DNA from: Arthrobacter sp.
GTDB taxonomy: Bacteria > Actinomycetota > Actinomycetes > Actinomycetales > Micrococcaceae
DNA length: 16,748 nucleotides
Direction: 5' to 3'
Assembly (NCBI GenBank): GCA_025464545.1
Contig: JAODMA010000295.1
Location: 1-16,748, forward strand
Both the position numbers and the translations under genes were made by a program. Below the pieces are notes generated by a model. That model saw nothing but the letters and a program-made list of their open reading frames with translations. It did no database searches and was not told the origin of the DNA. Positions within the stretch are counted from its first letter, which is position 1; every line of letters starts with the position of its first letter. Shown in pieces: positions 12,248 to 16,748 of the stretch.

Positions 12248-12838
12248 ATGTCAGAACCCGTAGTACCCCGATTCACCGTCGAGACGGCCAAGGTCCTTGC
12301 CGAAGTCGCGCACAACCGCCAGAAGGACAAGCTCAAACGTCCCTACCGGGAGCACGTGCTTGCTGTCGGGGACGCACTGGCGGACTTCGACGAGGACATC
12401 CGGATTGCCGGCTATTTGCACGACATCGCCGAAGACACCCCGATGACCCGTCAGGCGCTGCTGGACATGGGGGTCTCGGAGCGGGCCGCGGATATCATCG
12501 AGCGGGTCACGAAGCGCCTGCATGAGAATCCGGACGACTACCAGGCAGGCATCCGGTACATAGCCGAAGATCATGACGCCACGCTGGTGAAGATCGCGGA
12601 CAACGCCCACAACTCCCTGCCCGAGCGGGTCAAGGCGCTGGCAGAAAAGTGGCCGGATAAGCCACCGGTCACGCGCTACGACGAGGCCCGGCCGGTGCTC
12701 TACGCCGCCGTCCCGGTGGAGGAAATCCGGAAGATCCTGGCCCGGATCAACCCGTGGCTGCTGGCGGAACTGGACGACAGGCTGGACGAGGCGGACGAGA
12801 CCGACTACGAAAACTTCTCCTACGACCCGGAGAGGTAG
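12248..12838 (+). CDS. HD-domain hydrolase, SpoT/MESH1-like (possible (p)ppGpp hydrolase)
   Basis: A 196-aa soluble metal-dependent phosphohydrolase with a single HD domain. Metal ligands expected of the family are present: His36 (in PYREHVLAV), His58-Asp59 and Asp118 (in LVKIADNAHN). HDIAEDTPMT (58-67) contains the catalytic Glu62-Asp63 pair, at the same spacing as HDxxED in SpoT/Rel hydrolase domains and in MESH1. No synthetase, TGS or ACT domain follows, so it would be a stand-alone small alarmone hydrolase, if it acts on (p)ppGpp. Other nucleotides are possible. The C-terminal 60 residues (EIRKILARINPWLLAELD and an acidic tail) are not typical of MESH1. It follows gluQRS, and its last 19 bp overlap the end of the convergent membrane-protein gene. 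Confidence 0.8.
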   Translation: MSEPVVPRFTVETAKVLAEVAHNRQKDKLKRPYREHVLAVGDALADFDEDIRIAGYLHDIAEDTPMTRQALLDMGVSERAADIIERVTKRLHENPDDYQAGIRYIAEDHDATLVKIADNAHNSLPERVKALAEKWPDKPPVTRYDEARPVLYAAVPVEEIRKILARINPWLLAELDDRLDEADETDYENFSYDPER

Positions 12839-13479
12839 CCCGTCGGGACCCCGGCGCCGGGGCGCGACCGCGTCAACGACCTCGCCCGCCACAGCAGCCC
12901 GAGGTAGGCCAGGTCGAACACGCTGCAGAGCAGGCCGATGCCCAGGATGAGGGGCGAGTTGCCGTACCAGCCGAAGACGATGGTAGGCGCAAGGGTGCCG
13001 ATCCACTTGGCCACGGCAATCAGCAACGTCTGCCCTCGGGAACCCCCGCGGGCAACGAACATGGCGATGAACAGCCCGGACATCAGCAGGTTCTGCAGGA
13101 AGGCCGCATAGCGGGAGGCTGCATCCCAGCCGAACTCGGCGACGAACAGCAGCTGCACGGCGAAGGACGTGACGCCCAACAGGAGCGCCCATCCGACGAA
13201 GATCCGCCGCGTCACCCAGCGCGGCAGCTCGGAGCGGCCGAACCTGAGGAAGGTGTACACGATCACGACGTCGGCAAGTCCCCACGCGATGTTGAAGACG
13301 CCCTGCGCTGTGATTCCCGTGGTGACGGAGCGGGTGGCGTAGATGGCCTCCCAGGCAAGATTCAGGCCGAGGGCGGCGGCCGGGATCGCGTAGCTTCTCT
13401 CCCTGAAGCCGATCCGGATGGCATCGATGTAGACCACGGTCCAGGCGAGGCCGCTCAAGATCGTGAGAAACAGGATCAC
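12820..13479 (-). CDS. Seven-TM-like membrane protein resembling Pyr4-type terpene cyclases
   Basis: A 219-aa integral membrane protein with about seven hydrophobic segments. The start GTG 13477-13479 follows GGAGGAG. Several features resemble the membrane terpene cyclases of the Pyr4/PaxB/AtmB type: ALGLNLAWEAIYA (residues 36-48, the N-x-x-W-E motif with Glu44), an AWGLADVVIVY segment (Asp70) and a second acidic residue in the last helix (CSVFDLAYLGLLW, Asp189). In Pyr4 a conserved Glu and Asp carry out protonation. No prenyltransferase or epoxidase is nearby, so cyclase activity is not supported by context, and many bacterial relatives are called only integral membrane proteins. Its 3' end overlaps the HD gene by 19 bp on the opposite strand. 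It follows the GNAT-AAA+ gene by 120 nt. Confidence 0.82.
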   Translation of the reverse strand: MILFLTILSGLAWTVVYIDAIRIGFRERSYAIPAAALGLNLAWEAIYATRSVTTGITAQGVFNIAWGLADVVIVYTFLRFGRSELPRWVTRRIFVGWALLLGVTSFAVQLLFVAEFGWDAASRYAAFLQNLLMSGLFIAMFVARGGSRGQTLLIAVAKWIGTLAPTIVFGWYGNSPLILGIGLLCSVFDLAYLGLLWRARSLTRSRPGAGVPTGYLSGS

Positions 13480-13514
13480 GGTCTCCTCCTCGTCCTCGCC
13501 GTCCCGCGGCCAGA

Positions 13515-13572
13515 TCGCCGGAAACGTGCGGGTTCGCCGTAGCGTTACGGCGACTCCGTGAGCTTCCGGCGA
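13515..13572. repeat. Concentric double dyad between two minus-strand genes
   Basis: Outer arms TCGCCGGAA (13515-13523) and TTCCGGCGA (13564-13572) enclose an inner hairpin with arms TCGCCGTA (13534-13541) and TACGGCGA (13546-13553) and loop GCGT. Both pairs have the same centre, 13543.5, with 10-nt gaps on each side. It follows the AAA+ gene's stop by 27 nt and precedes the membrane-protein start. It could be a terminator or a two-dimer operator. Confidence 0.55.
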
Positions 13573-13599
13573 ACTCGGCCCGCGGACGCAAAACTAGGG

Positions 13600-14916
13600 C
13601 TACACCCGGCCCAGGGCATCGATGTCCTCAAGGAACTGCTGGTGGACTTCCTCGCTGACCGTGGTCCGGGTGTCCGCGATCGCGTCGAGGTAGTCCTGGG
13701 TGGCCGGACCTTTCCGGACCGCCTCCCGCACTGCCACATTGCCCGCGGACGCTACGCCGCCGTCGTCGTACACGGCCTTTTCCAGTGCCCGCTGGGAGGC
13801 GCTCCGGGCCGCGTACTCAATGTCCGCGGGGGAGAAGCCCTCGGTGCGGTCCACCAGCAGCTCCACGTCCACGTCATCCACCACGGTTGCGGGGATGAAA
13901 CGCTGCCACATGGCCTCGCGGGCCTGGCGGTCCGGTAGCCCGATCGGGATGACGTAGTCGAAGCGGCCGTGGCGCAGGAATGCGGAGTCCAGCGCGCGGA
14001 TGAAGTTGGTGGCGCAGACCAGCAGGCGGCCGGGCTGTTCGCGGAACGCGGGAATGATCTTGAGCAGCTCGTTGGTGACGCCCTGAAGCGGCGACGGCGG
14101 TTCGCCCGAACGCTGGGAGGCGATCTCCTCCACCTCGTCGATGAACACGACGGCGTGCTCCAGCTCCGCGATCTCCAGGAACGTTTCGCGGAGAGCGCCG
14201 GCCAGTCCCTTCGGATCGGAGGCCAGCCGGGAGGGAAAGACCTCCACGAACGGCCACTCCAGGCGGGACGCAATCGCCTTCGCGAAGGTTGTCTTGCCGG
14301 TGCCGGGCGGGCCGAACAGGACGACGGCGCGCGGCGGTACCACGCCGTATTCGTCGGCGAGGTCGGCCTCGGCGAGGGGCAGGACCAGGCGGCGTTCCAG
14401 CAGTTCCTTCTCATTGCGCATGCCGGCCACGTTTTCCCAGAGGTCGCGGGCGAGGATGCGGCCGCCCAGCAGGCCGAGGGGCTCGAGTTCCTGGCGCTGG
14501 ACCGGGATTTTCCGTTCGAAGTAGCGCAGGTTCTGCTTCAGGACGAACCCGCGGCCCAGGAACGCCTCCACCCGGGTCTCGGCCTCCGGCATCAGTGCGG
14601 AGAGCTTGTTCAGCCCGTGCGGGGCCATCCGGCTTTCGACGGCGGCGAGCAGTGAGGTGCCGATCCCGCGGCCGCGGTATTCCGGCAAGGTGGCCAGGAA
14701 TACGATCCAGCCCTGGTCGTGGGCGGCCCGTCCGACGGCGGCACCCACCACCTGGTCGCCCTGCACCGCGACGACGGCGTGGTCCTTTTCGCAGGAGGCC
14801 AGCACCTCGGAGAGCGCGTAAACCGGCTCGACATCGGTGGCCTTGAGGCTTTCCCAGAGGTGCAGGATCCCGTCCAGATCGGCCGAATGGAAATCCCTGA
14901 TCCGCCAGTTGGTCAT
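13600..14916 (-). CDS. GNAT acetyltransferase fused to an AAA+ ATPase
   Basis: A 438-aa protein with two domains. Residues 3-135 form a GNAT N-acetyltransferase: the strand-loop LATLPEYRGRGIGTSLL (75-90) carries the acetyl-CoA binding R-G-x-G-I-G (81-86). A linker (136-165) leads into an AAA+ domain: Walker A GPPGTGKTT (202-210), Walker B VVFIDEVEEI (256-265; Asp260, Glu261), sensor 1 ATN (Asn304), the arginine-finger stretch LRHGRFD (Arg315, Arg318), and a GFSPADIEYAARSA segment (360-373) like the C-terminal helical subdomain of FtsH/Cdc48-type ATPases. All key residues are present in both halves, so each should be active. ATG 14914-14916 follows GGGAG (7-nt spacer) and agrees with the GNAT start. 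The AAA+ domain may unfold, remodel or assemble an oligomer that presents an acetyltransferase; the substrate is unknown. No protease domain is present. Confidence 0.92.
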   Translation of the reverse strand: MTNWRIRDFHSADLDGILHLWESLKATDVEPVYALSEVLASCEKDHAVVAVQGDQVVGAAVGRAAHDQGWIVFLATLPEYRGRGIGTSLLAAVESRMAPHGLNKLSALMPEAETRVEAFLGRGFVLKQNLRYFERKIPVQRQELEPLGLLGGRILARDLWENVAGMRNEKELLERRLVLPLAEADLADEYGVVPPRAVVLFGPPGTGKTTFAKAIASRLEWPFVEVFPSRLASDPKGLAGALRETFLEIAELEHAVVFIDEVEEIASQRSGEPPSPLQGVTNELLKIIPAFREQPGRLLVCATNFIRALDSAFLRHGRFDYVIPIGLPDRQAREAMWQRFIPATVVDDVDVELLVDRTEGFSPADIEYAARSASQRALEKAVYDDGGVASAGNVAVREAVRKGPATQDYLDAIADTRTTVSEEVHQQFLEDIDALGRV

Positions 14917-15068
14917 GAGGTGTCTCCCGGGTGGTTCGTCGCTGAGCCAAGTTGAGCCTGTCCGCTGAGCATATGCGAACGGGGCGGGCTGGGCGCGACG
15001 GCGCGTTTGGCAACGCCGGTACCCGGAGCCCCGGGCAGACGCGACGACCTGGGTTTCGGTGGGACGGA
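14917..15068 (-). promoter_or_regulatory. Leader and promoter region of the GNAT-AAA+ gene
   Basis: A 152-bp gap. On the minus strand TATGCT (14974-14969) is a possible -10 box and GGGAG serves the ATG. No convincing -35 was found and nothing else is recognised. Confidence 0.3.
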
Positions 15069-15686
15069 CTAGAGGTGCTGGATGCCTGCCCGCTGCATTG
15101 CGTCTTTGTAGACCTCCACGTTTTTGCTCAGGAGTTCTTCCTGCTTGGCAGCTGAAACGGCGAAGGCGCGTCCCCCGAGGGCGGTGGCCTTGTAGATCTT
15201 GACGCCGCGGTTCTTCAACGAGGAGTGGTAGGTCTTCTCGAAATGGGTGAGGAAGGCGTGGGCGTCGGCGCCGTGGGCGATGACGGCCGAGACGCGCTTG
15301 TTGATCTTCAGGAACTGGCGGAAAGGCCGCAAGCCATCCGTCTTCTCCTGGACGTTCAGCGCAGAGGGAAGATCGGGGTCGCGGACCCAGGGGTAGGCGT
15401 TCCACGGCATCACGTAGCGGGGATCTAGTTCGACCGCCTCGTAGATGGAAGTGGCGCGGCGCGCCGCTTCGTCGTCGTTGAAGTGGGAGACGAAGCCCGA
15501 CTCGGTGCCCTTGCCGGGGGCGATGTGCAGGCTCACGATCCGGCATTCGTCCTCGTCATGGACCGGATCGATGTAGGGGACGACCGACCCCGGCTTCTTT
15601 TCCATGAGTTCGTCGCAAAGCTGCGTTACCGCCGCGATGTTCGGTTCCTGCAGCAGGGTCTTCTTTTCGTCCCAGTCAATCGTCAC
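15069..15686 (-). CDS. Conserved hypothetical protein, possibly uracil-DNA-glycosylase-like
   Basis: A 205-aa soluble protein. GTG 15684-15686 follows GAGGGAG with a 5-nt spacer. The core VMPWNAYPWVRDPDLPSA (from about residue 91) has the N-x-x-P-W arrangement seen in the active-site region of uracil-DNA-glycosylase-fold proteins, and VIAHGADAHAFL near residue 136 recalls their second motif, G-x-x-A. Both are weak and the normal catalytic sequence is not evident. The N-terminal part contains VVPYIDPVHDEDECRIV. A KYxxK-like basic stretch, YHSSLKNRGVKIYKAT, follows. DNA repair is a guess. Orientation matches the GNAT-AAA+ gene but 152 nt separate them. ACTCTA at 15733-15738 gives TAGAGT on the minus strand, a weak -10. 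Confidence 0.7.
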   Translation of the reverse strand: MTIDWDEKKTLLQEPNIAAVTQLCDELMEKKPGSVVPYIDPVHDEDECRIVSLHIAPGKGTESGFVSHFNDDEAARRATSIYEAVELDPRYVMPWNAYPWVRDPDLPSALNVQEKTDGLRPFRQFLKINKRVSAVIAHGADAHAFLTHFEKTYHSSLKNRGVKIYKATALGGRAFAVSAAKQEELLSKNVEVYKDAMQRAGIQHL

Positions 15687-15796
15687 GATTTCTCCCTCAG
15701 CGCTCGGCGTCCAGAATCAGGCGTCTCGTCCCACTCTACGCTTTTGGCGAGGACGGCGTTTTGAGGTCGTTGCGACGTTCCCCCGTCCGGCCACAA

Positions 15797-15812
15797 TGAC
15801 TGGCGCCAGTCA
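15797..15812. promoter_or_regulatory. Perfect 16-bp palindrome, operator-like
   Basis: TGACTGGCGCCAGTCA is a perfect 16-bp palindrome of the size used by TetR-type or GntR-type dimers. It lies between two divergent genes, about 111 bp before the minus gene's start and 239 bp before the plus gene's start. Confidence 0.5.
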
Positions 15813-15875
15813 GGCCGTCGGTCCGAATCCACGGCCTCCACCAACCCTTGTTGCCTTACGGGTGCCGGGCGTACG

Positions 15876-15987
15876 CTTAAATCGCCTGCAGGTAGCCATC
15901 AGATTCAGTTGGGCCGTTCAGGACATTTAAGTGTCCGAGCCATCTCATAGCGAGATCGCGAAGGTACCTGCAGGCCCTGCATTTAAG
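15876..15987. repeat. 112-bp nested inverted-repeat element
   Basis: Left: CTTAAAT (15876-15882) and, 1 nt on, GCCTGCAGGTA (15884-15894). Right: TACCTGCAGGC (15965-15975) and, 5 nt on, ATTTAAG (15981-15987). These are reverse complements of the left parts. In the middle is GGACATTTAAGTGTCC (15921-15936), complementary at 15 of 16 with one G.T pair, nearly on the same centre. ATCTC-ATAGC-GAGAT (15942-15956) is a further hairpin. The shape is like a MITE-size element or a multi-branch structured RNA. No target duplication was found. Confidence 0.6.
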
Positions 15988-16050
15988 GGCGACGGGTTCC
16001 CTCGAAGGGCAAGGGCGAGCGCGCTGGCCGTGAAACCTGAGGAGATTGCC

Positions 16051-16748
16051 GTGGCCAGGATCAGCTCCGCTTCCCCGGACCGCCGTTCGCTTCTCAAGGT
16101 AATGGGAATCGGGGCCGCTGGCATTGCGGGCGCTCCGCTGCTCGCGGCCTGCACTTCCCAATCCGAGCCTCGTGGCGCTCCCGGCCAACCGAGCCCGTCG
16201 GCAACGTTGCTCCCTGCACCGGAACCGCAGGTCAAACCCTTGCTGGACGAGCAGAAGGTCAACAATGCCTTGGCCAAACTCGACGGGATGGTCAAGGGCG
16301 CCATGGAGAGCACCGGAGTTCCCGGCATCGCGGCGGCCGTGGTCTACCGGGACGAGCCGGTGTACATGAAGGGCTTCGGCGTGCGGGAGTCCGGCAAGGC
16401 GGAGACGGTCGACGCGGACACGGTCTTCCAGCTCGCGTCCGTGTCCAAACCGCTCGCCTCGACGGTGGCCGCGGGGGCGGTGGGCCGCAAGGCAGTCCAA
16501 TGGAAGGACGCGGTGATCAGCCATAGCCCGGAGTTCTCCTTAAGCGACCCGTTCGTCACCCGGAATGCGACCATCGCGGACCTGTTGTCACACCAGGGGG
16601 GCCTGCGGACCGGCTCTGGCGACCTGCTGGAAGACCTCGGATTCGACCAGTCATACATTCTCAGCCACCTCAGCCAGCAGCCGCTGGACTCGGTCAGGGC
16701 CAGCTACAACTACAGCAACTTCGGTAACACCGCGGGCGCCAAGGCGGT
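16051..16748 (+). CDS. Tat-exported serine beta-lactamase-like lipoprotein, C-terminus cut off
   Basis: At least 232 codons of a serine hydrolase of the class C beta-lactamase / penicillin-binding-protein fold, cut by the window's right edge. GTG 16051 follows GAGGAG with a 6-nt spacer; GTG 16030 in frame would swallow that site. The N-terminus has a twin-arginine signal (DRRSLLK, residues 10-16), a hydrophobic stretch and the lipobox LLAAC with Cys34, so it should be exported folded and anchored to the outer face of the membrane. A Pro/Ser/Ala-rich tether follows (35-65). Catalytic motifs: Ser130-x-x-Lys133 (SVSK) with Ser130 as nucleophile, and Tyr221-Ser-Asn223 (YSN). The third motif, usually HxG or KTG, lies outside. 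The target may be peptidoglycan peptides, esters or beta-lactams. Confidence 0.93.
   Translation, partial: MARISSASPDRRSLLKVMGIGAAGIAGAPLLAACTSQSEPRGAPGQPSPSATLLPAPEPQVKPLLDEQKVNNALAKLDGMVKGAMESTGVPGIAAAVVYRDEPVYMKGFGVRESGKAETVDADTVFQLASVSKPLASTVAAGAVGRKAVQWKDAVISHSPEFSLSDPFVTRNATIADLLSHQGGLRTGSGDLLEDLGFDQSYILSHLSQQPLDSVRASYNYSNFGNTAGAKA

Larger units (their letters stand above)
15687..16050. other. 364-bp divergent intergenic region with several inverted repeats
   Basis: No credible gene is seen. It holds a 16-bp perfect palindrome (15797-15812), a 112-bp element with nested inverted repeats (15876-15987) and a ribosome site GAGGAG before the lipoprotein gene. The stretch is locally richer in A+T than its neighbours around 15870-15960. 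Confidence 0.6.

Noticed and set aside
12251..13591. Minus-strand open frame of 446 codons across the HD gene and the membrane-protein gene
   Set aside because: It is an antisense and out-of-frame shadow in GC-rich DNA. Its product is Arg/His/Pro-rich with no domain, while the overlapping HD and membrane proteins have clear motifs.
15877..16524. Minus-strand 215-codon frame opposite the start of the serine hydrolase
   Set aside because: It overlaps a gene with a Tat signal, lipobox and SxxK/YxN motifs. Its own sequence has no known features.
1..16748. tRNA, rRNA, CRISPR, insertion sequence or prophage
   Set aside because: I looked on both strands for transposase-like proteins, repeat arrays, integrase motifs and tRNA-like folds and saw none. 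The inverted-repeat elements are too short to encode anything.
1..16748. A dedicated anti-phage or toxin-antitoxin system
   Set aside because: The GNAT-AAA+ protein and the uracil-glycosylase-like protein could be read that way, but no nuclease, effector or antitoxin pair is next to them. The gene order looks like housekeeping and metabolism.

Overview
The window is GC-rich, densely coded actinobacterial DNA. Many starts are GTG, no tRNA, rRNA, CRISPR array, transposase or integrase is visible, and several genes have a TANNNT -10 box at a fixed short distance from the start codon. Gene content (sugar porter, DHA2 exporter, RraA-like aldolase, short malic enzyme, LysE/Lrp pair, GluQRS) and style fit a soil Micrococcaceae such as Arthrobacter or Pseudarthrobacter. 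That placement is inference.

Layout. 1-886 (-) is the N-terminal part of a sugar-porter MFS protein cut by the window edge. 1052-2716 (-) is a 14-TM DHA2 drug exporter and 2812-3306 (-) an RraA-like/HMG aldolase family protein. Divergent from it, 3409-4719 (+) is a GPH/SLC45-like MFS symporter, followed by a TetR regulator (4871-5548). A dyad-rich regulatory region (5549-5837) precedes an NAD-type malic enzyme (5838-7049). Then come a DUF456 membrane protein, a helical-repeat protein of unknown role and an NTF2/SnoaL-like small protein. A LysE-family exporter (-) is divergent from an Lrp regulator (+), and a second Lrp regulator (-) lies tail to tail with the first. Next are gluQRS, a SpoT/MESH1-like HD hydrolase, a small membrane protein resembling Pyr4-type terpene cyclases (-), a GNAT-AAA+ fusion (-), a protein with weak uracil-DNA-glycosylase-like features (-), and at the right edge the N-terminal part of a Tat-exported serine beta-lactamase-like lipoprotein (+).

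How it works together. There is no single long operon; most genes look like one- or two-gene units. Left third: transport plus a small aldolase. Middle: the malic enzyme, linking the TCA cycle to pyruvate, seems to sit under several dimeric regulators, since its upstream region carries GntR/DasR-like, Crp/GlxR-like and CG-centred palindromes within about 75 bp. The LysE-Lrp pair is a classic amino-acid export unit. Right third: translation and stress functions, plus the GNAT-AAA+ protein.

Most unusual points. (1) One polypeptide joining a GNAT acetyltransferase to a complete AAA+ ATPase. (2) The same 6-nt gap between a TANNNT-type box and the start codon at five genes, six with a weaker case, predicting leaderless mRNAs. 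(3) Three nested inverted-repeat elements in intergenic DNA (11231-11292, 13515-13572, 15876-15987) that no gene explains. (4) The malic-enzyme operator cluster. I see no recognisable phage-defence or mobile system.
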